Shown: piece by piece, positions 18,112 through 26,424 of the stretch
How positions within the stretch are numbered: the first letter of the stretch is position 1
Layout: each line of letters begins with the position of its first letter
Assembly: GCA_964291465.2 (NCBI GenBank)
Contig: OZ219928.1
Coordinates: 248,001 to 312,000, forward strand
Direction of reading: 5' to 3'
Length of the DNA stretch: 64,000 nucleotides
DNA from: JAGWBJ01 sp964291465
Lineage (GTDB): Bacteria > Chloroflexota > Dehalococcoidia > Lucifugimonadales > JAGWBF01
Made by a program: the position numbers and the translations under genes
The notes under the pieces: generated by a model
Seen by the model: only the letters and a program-made list of their open reading frames with translations
Databases searched by the model: none
What the model was told of the DNA's origin: nothing

Positions 18112-20559
18112 TTACATGACCGTGACAGGGTCTACGTCTATGGTCCACCCCTGGACGGCGGGCAGGGTCTCCACCAGCTCGTGGACACGGCGCCCGCGGA
18201 GCACCAGGTGCCAGCGGTATCTGCCGCGCACTCGCTGAGGGAAGGCCGGCGCGGGGCCGATGAGGTCCAGGTCGGCCCGTCCCCGTGCGTGCATCCTGCG
18301 GCGAAGGGCCCTGCCCATTCGCTCCGCCTCACGCTGGCACGCTTCGGGGACCGTATGGGTATAGACCATGCGGACCAGGCGTTGGAAGGGAGGGTTGCCC
18401 TGGTCCCTGCGGAACTCCAGCTCGCTGTCGTAGAACGCCTGGTAGTCCTGGGCCGCCGCGGCCTCCACCGCGTAGTGGGTTGGGTCATAGGTCTGGACTA
18501 TCACCGAGCCGGGCCGGGGCCCCCGGCCCGCCCTGCCGGACACCTGGCACAGGAGCTGGAAGGCCCGCTCTCCGGCCCTGAAATCGGGCAGGTTCAGGCC
18601 GGTGTCGGCTAGGACCACGCCCACCAGGCTGACCCGGGGGATATGGAGGCCCTTGGCGACCATCTGGGTCCCCACCAGGACCTGGGCGTCGCCCTGTACG
18701 AACCGCCCGAGGATGGTGTCGTAGCCCTGGGCGTGCCGGGCGGTGTCCCCGTCCCACCGGAGGGCGGTGACGTGGGGCATGGCGCCCCGCAGCTCCTCCA
18801 TGACCCGCTGGGTCCCCAGGCCCAGGTACTTTATCCTGGGGCTCCGGCACCCGGGGCATATCCTGGGAACGGCGCGGCCGCGGTTGCACTGGTGGCACAC
18901 AAGCCGGGGTTCCGCGGAGTGGTAGGTCAGGGCGACGGAGCAGCTGCGGCAGCGAAGGGCGAGCCCGCAGTCGCGGCACTGGACGACGGTGGCCGACCCA
19001 CGCCGGTTGAGGAACAGGATGGCCTGCTCGCCTCTGCTCACGCACTGGGAAAGGGCGCGGGCCAGGTCCCGGCTGAAGATGCTCCGGTTCCCCTCCTTCA
19101 GCTCCTCGCGCATGTCGCACACTCGCACCCGAGCCAGCTCCCGGGAGTCTCCCCGGGCCGGGGGGCCAGCCACGGGGTGGGGGATGCGGTGGGGAAGCTG
19201 TAGGAGCCTGTGCCGTCCTCGTAGCGCATTGTGGTAGGTCTCCACGTCTGGGGTCGCGCTGCCCAGGATGACGGCGGCGCCGGTGATCCGTCCCAGCTCC
19301 AGGGCCGCGTCCCTGGCGTGGTAGCGGGGAGAGGAGTCCTGCTTGTAGGTCCACTCGTGCTCCTCGTCGACCACGATCAGACCCACCTCCCGCAGGGGGG
19401 CCATGAGAGCGCTGCGGGGCCCGACGACGACCTGGCAGTCGCCGTCCATGATGCTCCACCACTGGTCGAAGGCCGCACCCGTCGCGAGACGGCTGTGGAG
19501 CACGGCGACCTGGCCTGGGAACCTGGCCTGGACCCTGTGGACCATCTGAGGGGTCAAGGAGATTTCGGGCACCAGAAGGATGCCCCGGTTGCCCATCCGC
19601 ACGCAATGCTCCAGTGCGCGGAGGTAGACCTCGGTCTTGCCGCTCCCGGTGACGCCGTGCAGAAGGAAGGAAGCCGGCGCCCCGGGCCCGCCTTCCATGG
19701 CGGCCACGATCTCCGCCAGAGCCCGCGACTGGTCCGCGTTGAGCGTGGGCCTAGCCTCGGCTTCTCCCCCCATCATGGATGCTGCCTGCGCTGGGCGTCT
19801 GTCCACCCTGACCCAGTCCATGGCGATAAGCCCCTTCCCGTGCAGGGCGTGGACGGCCGGGCCCCCGTACTCCTTTCGGGCCAGGGCCAGGGGCATGGGC
19901 TGGGAGGACGCCTTCAACGCCTCGTGCAGGGCCGTCTGACGCGGGGCCCGGTCCGGCGGTCCGTCGAGGGAGGCGCGGCCGCCGCCGGCCAGCGGCAGGC
20001 GCACGAAGCAGTCGTAACGGTGAGAGGGGTGGGGCCTGGGCAGCCTCCAGCGCCGCTCCACCAGGCCGCGGGCCACGAGGCGTCTGATGACGGCCGGCCC
20101 CTCTTTCCCCAGGGCCTTCTCCAGCTCCTTCTCCGGCGCCTCCCGGCCGGAGGAGAGGCGGCCAAGCACCAGGGCTTCCGGCGAGCCGGACACCGGGGGC
20201 TGGGACGGGCCTCTGGGGGCGAGGCGAAGCCAGGGTCTCAGCCGGGTCTGGAAGCCCGGGGGCAGCATGGGCGCGACGGCGTCAAAGAGGGAGCACAGGT
20301 AGCGCCGGCTCATCCACCGGGCCATCTCGAGACCAGCGGGGCCGACCAGCGGGGGGGCCGCTACGGTGCTAGCTACGTCCCTGGTCGTCTCCGCCTGGGA
20401 CTGGTCGGTCAGGTCGAAGACGATGCCCTGGGTGAGCCTGTTCCCCAGGGGGACCCACACCAGCGCGCCGGGGAGGACGTCGGGCTCGTGGGCTATGCCG
20501 TAGGAGAGGGTCTTGCCGTAGCCTATGGGGGCGTCGACGGCCACCTCAGCGTATCTCAC
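18112..20559 (-). CDS. priA: Primosomal replication protein N' (PriA helicase)
   Basis: An 815-residue 3'-5' helicase that restarts collapsed forks by loading the replisome. The N-terminal 3'BD (YAEVAVDAP) and winged-helix domain precede a helicase core with Walker A LLHGVTGSGKTEVYL and DEEHEWTYKQD (DEEH box). The PriA-specific zinc knuckles are complete: CRDCGLALRCRSC and CHQCNRGRAVPRICPGC. The later motifs GTQMVAKGLHIP and QVSGRAGRG are intact. It follows rplS by 75 bp and precedes def. Confidence 0.95.
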   Translation of the reverse strand: MRYAEVAVDAPIGYGKTLSYGIAHEPDVLPGALVWVPLGNRLTQGIVFDLTDQSQAETTRDVASTVAAPPLVGPAGLEMARWMSRRYLCSLFDAVAPMLPPGFQTRLRPWLRLAPRGPSQPPVSGSPEALVLGRLSSGREAPEKELEKALGKEGPAVIRRLVARGLVERRWRLPRPHPSHRYDCFVRLPLAGGGRASLDGPPDRAPRQTALHEALKASSQPMPLALARKEYGGPAVHALHGKGLIAMDWVRVDRRPAQAASMMGGEAEARPTLNADQSRALAEIVAAMEGGPGAPASFLLHGVTGSGKTEVYLRALEHCVRMGNRGILLVPEISLTPQMVHRVQARFPGQVAVLHSRLATGAAFDQWWSIMDGDCQVVVGPRSALMAPLREVGLIVVDEEHEWTYKQDSSPRYHARDAALELGRITGAAVILGSATPDVETYHNALRGRHRLLQLPHRIPHPVAGPPARGDSRELARVRVCDMREELKEGNRSIFSRDLARALSQCVSRGEQAILFLNRRGSATVVQCRDCGLALRCRSCSVALTYHSAEPRLVCHQCNRGRAVPRICPGCRSPRIKYLGLGTQRVMEELRGAMPHVTALRWDGDTARHAQGYDTILGRFVQGDAQVLVGTQMVAKGLHIPRVSLVGVVLADTGLNLPDFRAGERAFQLLCQVSGRAGRGPRPGSVIVQTYDPTHYAVEAAAAQDYQAFYDSELEFRRDQGNPPFQRLVRMVYTHTVPEACQREAERMGRALRRRMHARGRADLDLIGPAPAFPQRVRGRYRWHLVLRGRRVHELVETLPAVQGWTIDVDPVTVM

Positions 20560-20634
20560 ACCACACCCCTCAACGCCGGTAGGCCGGTCTACTGCAGAGG
20601 AAGGTCGGGCGGTCCGGACGCCCGGGCTAGGCCG

Positions 20635-21000
20635 CTAAGAGGACGCCTTCTGGACCCGGGGCGGACGCTTCTCCTTGATGCGGGCGGCCCTGCCCGAGAG
20701 GCCCCGGAGGTAGTAGAGCTTGGCGCGCCGCACCACACCCCTGCGTACCACCTCCACCGACTCCAGCAGGGGCGAGAGGAGGGGAAAGGTGCGCTCGATG
20801 CCGATGCCGTAGGTGACGCGGCGGACGGTGAACGACGCGGCGGGGCCGCCCTTGCGGCGCCTGATCACGACTCCCTGGAAGGCCTGGACCCGCTCCCGCT
20901 CTCCTTCCCGGATGCGAAAGTTGACCCGGACCGTGTCCCCCGGGCCGAAGTCCCGGAGCTTGGGGTCGATGTTGGATGGTACCAGGGCGTGCGCTTCCAT
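20635..21000 (-). CDS. rplS: 50S ribosomal protein L19
   Basis: A 121-residue ribosomal protein at the 30S-50S interface. It has the diagnostic FGPGDTVRVNFRIREGERERVQ and VEVVRRGVVRRAKLYYLRGLSGRAARIKE blocks. It follows trmD, as in most bacteria, with a gap of 97 bp. Confidence 0.96.
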   Translation of the reverse strand: MEAHALVPSNIDPKLRDFGPGDTVRVNFRIREGERERVQAFQGVVIRRRKGGPAASFTVRRVTYGIGIERTFPLLSPLLESVEVVRRGVVRRAKLYYLRGLSGRAARIKEKRPPRVQKASS

Positions 21001-21097
21001 GTCGTGCCTTTCTAGATAGAGACCGCCGTAGCACCGTACATTCTATACCCGTGGGGCCGCTTGTTCAAGGCGCAGGGGGCCCGGGGCGCCCATGAAG

Positions 21098-21847
21098 TCA
21101 GCTCCCCCGGTAGCCGTGGGCGGCCAGGAACCGGAGGTCGTCGTCCCCGAGGTCGGCCTTCTCCAGCAGGTCCGGCCGCTTCTCCAGGGTCCGGAGCAGG
21201 GCCTGCTCCCTCCGCCACCGGTCCACCTCTCCATGGTCCCCCGAGAGGAGCACCGGGGGGACCTCCAGGTCCCGGTACACCGGGGGCCTGGTGTAGACGG
21301 GGTGCTGGAGCAGGCCCGAGGTGATGGAGTCGCCCCGCACGCTCTCCGCCGAGCCGACGACCCCGGGCAGGAGGCGGACCACGGCGTCGGCTAAGACCAT
21401 GGCGGCCAGCTCTCCCCCCGTGAGCACGTAGTCTCCTATGCTTATGTCGTCGGTGGCCAGGGCCTCCCTCACCCGTTCGTCCACGCCCTCGTAGTGCCCG
21501 CATATGAGCACCAGGCCGGGCTTCGACGCGAGCTCGCCGGCCACCTGCTGGTCCAGCCGGCGGCCCTGGGGAGACAGCAGCACGACGGGCATGCGGGGGG
21601 CCACGCCGCGGGGAAGGTCGGACAGGGCGTCTTCCACCGCCTCGAAGATGGGCCCGGGCTTCATCACCATCCCCGGGCCGCCGCCGTACTGGTAGTCGTC
21701 GGCCGTGTGGTGGTTGTCGTGGGTGTGATCGCGTATGTCGCGGACCTGGATACGCACCAGGCCCCGCTTCACGGCCCGGCCCACGACGCTGTGGTCGAAG
21801 GGACCGTGGAACATGCCGGGGAACAGGGTGAGGATGCGGATGTCCAT
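21098..21847 (-). CDS. trmD: tRNA (guanine-N1-)-methyltransferase TrmD
   Basis: A 249-residue SPOUT enzyme that methylates G37 of tRNAs reading CUN, CCN and CGG, preventing +1 frameshifts. MDIRILTLFPGMF is the standard N terminus; DDYQYGGGPGMVMKP, ICGHYEGVDERV and GDYVLTGGELAAMV form the trefoil-knot SAM site. The open frame reaches upstream to 21928, but ATG 21847 fits the family start. A tRNA-Pro(GGG), one of its natural substrates, is encoded just upstream. Confidence 0.95.
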   Translation of the reverse strand: MDIRILTLFPGMFHGPFDHSVVGRAVKRGLVRIQVRDIRDHTHDNHHTADDYQYGGGPGMVMKPGPIFEAVEDALSDLPRGVAPRMPVVLLSPQGRRLDQQVAGELASKPGLVLICGHYEGVDERVREALATDDISIGDYVLTGGELAAMVLADAVVRLLPGVVGSAESVRGDSITSGLLQHPVYTRPPVYRDLEVPPVLLSGDHGEVDRWRREQALLRTLEKRPDLLEKADLGDDDLRFLAAHGYRGS

Positions 21848-21866
21848 CTGACACCGGTCGGCGGAG

Positions 21867-22388
21867 CTAGACGGCCTCGTGCCCGTGTCCGGGGCCGGGC
21901 GCCGCCGGGTGTCCAGGAGCGTCGCCACGGAGCAGCTCCAGGGCGTGGGGGAGCACGGGAAGGATGACTTCCAGGCACTCGGCGACCGCCTTGCGGCTGC
22001 CGGGAAGGGTGACTATCAGGGTGCGGCCGCGGATTCCAGCCACGGACCGGCTGATCATGGCCATCGGCGTCTTTTCCAGGGTCCGGGCCCGCATGGTCTC
22101 GGCCAGCCCCGGGACCTGCCGGTCGATGACCGAGAGGCACGCCTCGGGAGTCACGTCGGTGGGCGCCATGCCGGTGCCGCCGGTGGTGACGATGAGGTCC
22201 AGGCCGTCTCCGTCGCTCCAGACGGTCAGCCGTTCCGCGATGATGTCGTGGTCGTCGGGCACGATCTCGTAGCGGAGGCAGTCGTAGTCGGGGGCGGGAA
22301 GCATCTTGCGGATGGCCTCTCCGCTGGTGTCTTCGCGGCCGCCGTGGAAGCCGGAGGTGCTGACGGTGAGAACGCCTAGTTTGAACAT
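21867..22388 (-). CDS. MogA/MoaB-family molybdenum cofactor biosynthesis protein
   Basis: A 173-residue protein that would adenylylate molybdopterin before metal insertion. LGVLTVSTSG opens the fold, and LIVTTGGTGMAPTDVTPEA is the family motif. SRSVAGIRGRTLIVTLPGSRKAVAECLE follows, with a proline/glycine-rich tail of about 15 residues. The gene starts 31 bp from the tRNA-Pro 3' end and 19 bp before trmD. Together with moaD-moaE (47661-48353), it indicates use of molybdoenzymes. Confidence 0.88.
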   Translation of the reverse strand: MFKLGVLTVSTSGFHGGREDTSGEAIRKMLPAPDYDCLRYEIVPDDHDIIAERLTVWSDGDGLDLIVTTGGTGMAPTDVTPEACLSVIDRQVPGLAETMRARTLEKTPMAMISRSVAGIRGRTLIVTLPGSRKAVAECLEVILPVLPHALELLRGDAPGHPAAPGPGHGHEAV

Positions 22389-22419
22389 GGAGCGGACGGG
22401 GCGGGGTTACGGTTGGAGA

Positions 22420-22496
22420 TGGTCGGGGCGGCCAGATTTGAACTGGCGACCCCCTGCACCCCATGCAGGTGCGCTTCCGGGCTGCGCCACGCCCCG
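22420..22496 (-). tRNA. tRNA-Pro (GGG)
   Basis: The reverse complement folds as a standard cloverleaf. The acceptor stem is CGGGGCG/CGCCCCG with discriminator A, the D arm is GCGC...GCGC, and the anticodon stem CCTGC/GCAGG encloses loop ATGGGGT, giving anticodon GGG. The T arm is CTGGC TTCAAAT-type with GCCAG. The CCA end is encoded (complement of 22420-22422). It lies directly upstream of mogA-trmD on the same strand. Confidence 0.95.
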
Positions 22497-22683
22497 ACCG
22501 TAGGGTAACGATACCACAGGGTTGGGATTGCATCAAGGTAGGGCCTCCCTTTGGCTTGGCCCGGTCTTCTATTCATGGGGGTGGATGGGGACATGGGGCC
22601 CGACCCCCGGTCTGTTGAGCCCACCCTCCCACCCCGCGCTTCGCGCGGCAAGGACCCCCCCTACTTGCCGAGGTCCTCCAGGG

Positions 22684-22721
22684 TTCCCTCTCCCACTTGT
22701 GGGAGAGGGCGAGGGTGAGGG
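22684..22721. repeat. Palindromic extragenic repeat
   Basis: ccctctccca (22686-22695) and tgggagaggg (22700-22709) form a 10-bp inverted repeat followed by cgagggtgaggg. This sequence type is a very widespread intergenic repeat in bacteria. The surrounding 22497-22815 stretch holds no other gene; it carries the promoters of the tRNA/mogA block and the nitrile hydratase pair. Confidence 0.55.
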
Positions 22722-22815
22722 CAGGTGCTTGTTTGACCGTAGCGGAGGGCGGTTGGTAGAATGGCCGCGTTCCCGGCGAGCCTTTCGCGGGCACCGCCGG
22801 GACGGAAAGGACGCC

Positions 22816-23289
22816 ATGGGTTTCAGCGTCGGGGACAGGGTGATGGTGCGGACGGAGGTGCCCGGCGGAACGAACCGGACGCCGTTCTTCATCCGTGGGA
22901 AGAGGGGCGTCGTGGCATTCGTCCACGGGCCCGCCCACAATCCCAGGGACATGTCCCGCGGCGGGACGGGAGAGCCCAAGATCCCCCTGTACGCTGTGTC
23001 CTTCCACATGGCCCACCTGTACGACGACGACCCCCAGGTGGTGCGCGACCGGGTGATCGTCGACGTGTGGGAGGACTGGATCGCACCGGTTCCGGAGCAC
23101 GTCCCCGGTCCGGCCCTGGACCTGGAGGAGCACGGGCTGTCCTACTATGACAAGAGGACGGCGGCCCTTCAGAGTCTGCTGGTGTCCAAGGGCCTGATGA
23201 ACACCGACGAGTCGCGGATCCAGGTGGCCGAGCTGGACTTCCGGAAGAGGGGCGAGCGGCACCCCATGGTGGAAAAGGCGCCCGAATAG
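22816..23289 (+). CDS. Nitrile hydratase beta-like (SH3-like) subunit, short form
   Basis: A 157-residue protein. FSVGDRVMVRTEVPGGTNRTPFFIRGKRGVV matches the SH3-like C-terminal half of nitrile hydratase beta subunits (also thiocyanate hydrolase small subunits). The helical N-terminal half of a normal beta subunit is absent. The last 50 residues (LSYYDKRTAALQSLLVSKGLMNTDE) instead resemble the N-terminal helix of the alpha subunit encoded next door (TYYEKRIIALCNLMMDKGIITAQE). ATG at 22816 has a GGAAAGG site; the frame is open further upstream without support. It is 50 bp before the alpha gene. The enzyme would hydrate nitriles to amides, or act on thiocyanate or a related small substrate. Confidence 0.75.
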   Translation: MGFSVGDRVMVRTEVPGGTNRTPFFIRGKRGVVAFVHGPAHNPRDMSRGGTGEPKIPLYAVSFHMAHLYDDDPQVVRDRVIVDVWEDWIAPVPEHVPGPALDLEEHGLSYYDKRTAALQSLLVSKGLMNTDESRIQVAELDFRKRGERHPMVEKAPE

Positions 23290-23338
23290 CGGCAACCCGG
23301 GGTCAGGACCGAGAGACCCGGCGGGGAGAAGAGCTGAG

Positions 23339-23962
23339 ATGGTGGAAGTAGAGCAAGACCCTCTGCACGCGCCCCACGAGGAGCGGGAAGAGACCTACTA
23401 CGAGAAGCGCATCATCGCCCTGTGCAACCTGATGATGGACAAGGGCATCATCACGGCCCAGGAGCTGCTGGACGTGCTGCAGGAGAACGAGGAGCTGAAC
23501 CCATCCATCGGGGCCCGGGTGGTCGCCCGGGCGTGGGTGGACGAAGAGTACAAGCAGCGGCTGCTGGCCAACGGGCGGGAGGCCCTGGGCGAGCTGGGGG
23601 TGAAGGTGCCCAGGCGCCTTCAGAACATACAGGTGGTGGAGAACACGGACGAGGTGCACCACCTGGCGGTATGCACCCTGTGCTCCTGCTATCCCATCCC
23701 GGTGCTGGGCCCGCCGCCCGAGTGGTACAAGAGCCTGACCTATCGCCAGAGGGCCGTGCGGGAGCCCCGGGCGGTGCTCAAGGAGTTCGGGCTGGAGGTC
23801 CCCCACGACGTAGAGGTCCGCGTGGTGGACGCCACCGCCGAGGTGCGCTACCTGGTCCTTCCCCGCCGCCCGGCGGGCACCGAGCGGATGACGGAGGAGC
23901 AGCTCGCGGACCTGGTCACCCGAGACAGCATGATCGGCACCGGGGAGGCGAAAGCGCCGTAG
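23339..23962 (+). CDS. Nitrile hydratase alpha subunit, cobalt-type
   Basis: A 207-residue metal-binding subunit. V111-C112-T-L-C115-S-C117 is the claw motif; threonine at the second position is the cobalt-type (CTLCSC), as in Co-nitrile hydratase and thiocyanate hydrolase gamma. CYPIPVLGPPPEWYKS and YRQRAVREPRAVLKEFG are also family hallmarks. The two outer cysteines would be oxidised after translation. Normally a beta subunit and an activator protein are needed; only the short SH3-like partner is encoded here and no activator follows. The next gene is on the opposite strand. Confidence 0.88.
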   Translation: MVEVEQDPLHAPHEEREETYYEKRIIALCNLMMDKGIITAQELLDVLQENEELNPSIGARVVARAWVDEEYKQRLLANGREALGELGVKVPRRLQNIQVVENTDEVHHLAVCTLCSCYPIPVLGPPPEWYKSLTYRQRAVREPRAVLKEFGLEVPHDVEVRVVDATAEVRYLVLPRRPAGTERMTEEQLADLVTRDSMIGTGEAKAP

Positions 23963-24012
23963 GGTAACCGTTCAGCCTTGGCCCCCGGCCCATTGTTGCG
24001 GCTCTCTGTTCC

Positions 24013-25710
24013 CTAGATGACCGGGTCGCCCAGTTGCCACGTGTCGGGCAGCTCGGGGGTCGGCAGCGGCCTGATCATGACCTCCACCAGGGCGGCCTGG
24101 CCGTTCTCGGTGGCCTCGATGGCACGCCGGTAGGCCGGAGCCAGGTCGCCGGGGGCCTCGACACGTTCCGAGTAGGCGCCCAGGCCGCGGGCCACGTCGG
24201 CGAATCTTCCGCCCAGCTCCACCACCTCCGCCGGGGGAGCGGAAGGGCTGTCCATCGCCATCAACGAGCCGCCGATGCCGCCGTTGTTCAGCACCAGGGT
24301 CAGGGTGGGCAGCTTCATCCGCACGGCCGTCTCCACCTCCATTCCCACCATGCCGAAGGATGAGTCCCCCAGCACGTTGAAGACCAGGCAGTCGGGGCGG
24401 CCCAGCTTGGCGCCGATGGCCGCGCCCATGGACCATCCCATGGCGGCCATTCCGCCCATTCCCACGTAGCTGCGGGGCCAGGTCGCGGGCCAGAAGGGGC
24501 TCACGTAGCCCCGGGAGCCTCCCGCGTCGTGCAGGGCGATGGTCTTGTCCAGGTCCACCACCTGCTGCAGGTCGTAGACGGCCCGGTAGCCGTTGGTGGG
24601 GGTCGAGTCGTCGGTCATCGTCGGCATCCAGGCCTGCATCCAGCGGGAGCGGGCCTCGTGGACCTCGGCGACCACCTCCTCCCTGACTCCCCCGCGCCCG
24701 GGGCCCAGGCGGTCCCTTACGGCGTCGATGAGATCCCGCAGGGCGAGCTTGGCGTCGGCCAGGATGGAAACGTCGGCGTGGTACCTCTTGTTCAGGTCGG
24801 CGGGGTTGGCGTTGACGTGGACCAGCTTGACGTTGGGTGGCATGGGGCGCCCGTCAGTGGCGTTGGGCAGCCGGAAGGAGTTGCCCACGGCGAGGACGGC
24901 GTCGGCTTTGCGATTGATGTGCAGGGCCGCTCCCGAGGCGTACCGGCTCCTGGGGTATACGCCTCCGCCGATGGAGAGGGGATGGTCCTCGGGGAAAGCC
25001 CCCTTGCCCACCAAAGTGCTGGCCACGGGCATGGACAGGAGCTCCGCCAGCTCCCGGGCCTCCTCCGCGGCGTCGGCCGAGAGGACGCCGCCCCCCACGT
25101 TCAGCACCGGGAAGGCGGCGTTGACCAGGACCTCGGCGGCCGCGTCGATGTCCCGGCGGTCGGGGGCGCCCCTGCTGACGGGCCCCACGGGCTCGTATGC
25201 CAGGACCTCGTCTGGGGCCTCCCGGGTCATCACGTCGGTGGGCATCTCCAGGACGACGGGGCCCGGGGAGCCCGAGCGGAGGGTGGTGAAGGCGCGCCGC
25301 ATGACGGCGGGGACCTCCTCTAATCGGCCGACGGTGCCCCTCCACTTGACGAAGCTGTCGAAGATGCTGAAGGGGACCTCCTGCTGTATGCCCTTCCCCA
25401 TGTTGCCGAGGGGGTGCTGGCCCGCCAGCAAGAGGACGGGGACGTTGTCGGCGAAGGCCCCCGCTATGCCCGTGAGGGTGTTGGTCGCGCCTGGGCCGGT
25501 GCTGCACATGGCCACCCCGACCTTGCCGGTGGCCCGGGCGTACCCGTCGGCTATCTCCACCCCCTGGCGCTCGTGGCGGGCGGAGAAGGCGGTGATGGAC
25601 GACGTGCGAAGGGCGGGCCAGAGGGGGGGCAGCCCCCCGCCGGAGAAGCCGCTGATGTACTCGACGCCCTCCTGCTCGAGGGCCCTTACGACCGCATCGC
25701 CTCCGTGCAT
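24013..25710 (-). CDS. Thiamine-diphosphate-dependent enzyme (acetolactate synthase-like)
   Basis: A 565-residue three-domain ThDP enzyme. The N-terminal Pyr domain has ARHERQGVEIADGYARATGKVGVAM, including the glutamate that activates ThDP, and STGPGATNTLTGIAGAFADNVPV. The C-terminal PP domain has GDSSFGMVGMEVETAVRMKLPTLTLVLNN, the GDG-x(~25)-NN metal/ThDP motif in variant GDS form. It is close to the acetolactate synthase, oxalyl-CoA decarboxylase and benzaldehyde lyase family. No small regulatory subunit or valine pathway gene is nearby, so a catabolic lyase/carboligase role is as likely as biosynthesis. It converges on the nitrile hydratase pair. Confidence 0.85.
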   Translation of the reverse strand: MHGGDAVVRALEQEGVEYISGFSGGGLPPLWPALRTSSITAFSARHERQGVEIADGYARATGKVGVAMCSTGPGATNTLTGIAGAFADNVPVLLLAGQHPLGNMGKGIQQEVPFSIFDSFVKWRGTVGRLEEVPAVMRRAFTTLRSGSPGPVVLEMPTDVMTREAPDEVLAYEPVGPVSRGAPDRRDIDAAAEVLVNAAFPVLNVGGGVLSADAAEEARELAELLSMPVASTLVGKGAFPEDHPLSIGGGVYPRSRYASGAALHINRKADAVLAVGNSFRLPNATDGRPMPPNVKLVHVNANPADLNKRYHADVSILADAKLALRDLIDAVRDRLGPGRGGVREEVVAEVHEARSRWMQAWMPTMTDDSTPTNGYRAVYDLQQVVDLDKTIALHDAGGSRGYVSPFWPATWPRSYVGMGGMAAMGWSMGAAIGAKLGRPDCLVFNVLGDSSFGMVGMEVETAVRMKLPTLTLVLNNGGIGGSLMAMDSPSAPPAEVVELGGRFADVARGLGAYSERVEAPGDLAPAYRRAIEATENGQAALVEVMIRPLPTPELPDTWQLGDPVI

Positions 25711-25949
25711 CTCCAGCCCCCTTCCACCGTGCCGGCACGAGATATTGCGATTCTATGCCGGGGGGTAGGGGGTGTCAAGGAAGGCCGGCTATCCGCTCTC
25801 GCCCGCCGCCCCGGCGAGGCGGAGCGTCCGGGCGACGAAGGCGTGGACCAGGGGACGCTCCCAACTGCTTGAGGCTGCCTCACTTACATAGACATCCTAG
25901 CATCGACCGCCCGTCACCTCTCTTGAAGCTAACACTTCTGGCTTTCCAT

Positions 25950-26294
25950 TTAGGTCCATCGACGACCACCAGCCAGTTGGTCCAACCACTCTGATCGCGC
26001 CGTTGCTATCGCAACAACGTCTGCGTCGAATCTCCACTCCACGCCATGCTCGGACCGTGCCAGTAAGTCCTCCAGCGTTAGGAGATTAGGGTATTCCTCG
26101 ACGGCTTTCTGGAGAGCCTCAAGAGTCTCGGGTTTCCGAATCAAGCTGGTGCATTTCTGTAGCAGATCCTTGGCCTCAGCGTTTTCCGTGACTTGTATGA
26201 ATCTAACGGGAATATAGCCGAGGTCTCGGTTTTGTTGGATTACTTCTTGAACAGCATCCCTCAAAGTAGTTGGATTGGGAATTGGTAGTGGCAT
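25950..26294 (-). CDS. Hypothetical protein, 114 residues
   Basis: I do not recognise a family. The sequence is soluble and mainly helical (LRDAVQEVIQQNRDLGYIPVRFIQVTENAEAKDLLQKC). Its base composition is clearly less GC-rich than the housekeeping genes, suggesting acquired DNA. Start set at ATG 26294, one codon after an in-frame TTG. It lies between the ThDP enzyme and the phage portal gene on the same strand; the 240 bp downstream hold nothing recognisable. Confidence 0.5.
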   Translation of the reverse strand: MPLPIPNPTTLRDAVQEVIQQNRDLGYIPVRFIQVTENAEAKDLLQKCTSLIRKPETLEALQKAVEEYPNLLTLEDLLARSEHGVEWRFDADVVAIATARSEWLDQLAGGRRWT

Positions 26295-26424
26295 CAAGGT
26301 GCTTCAACTCCTGAAGGTCGTCGTCCATTGTGCGTGGCATGATTCTATGCGATGGTTACACTATTTCAAGGCCGATCCGACACATCCAGCCGTTGCCGCC
26401 GACTAACGGTGGATACGTCTGGTG

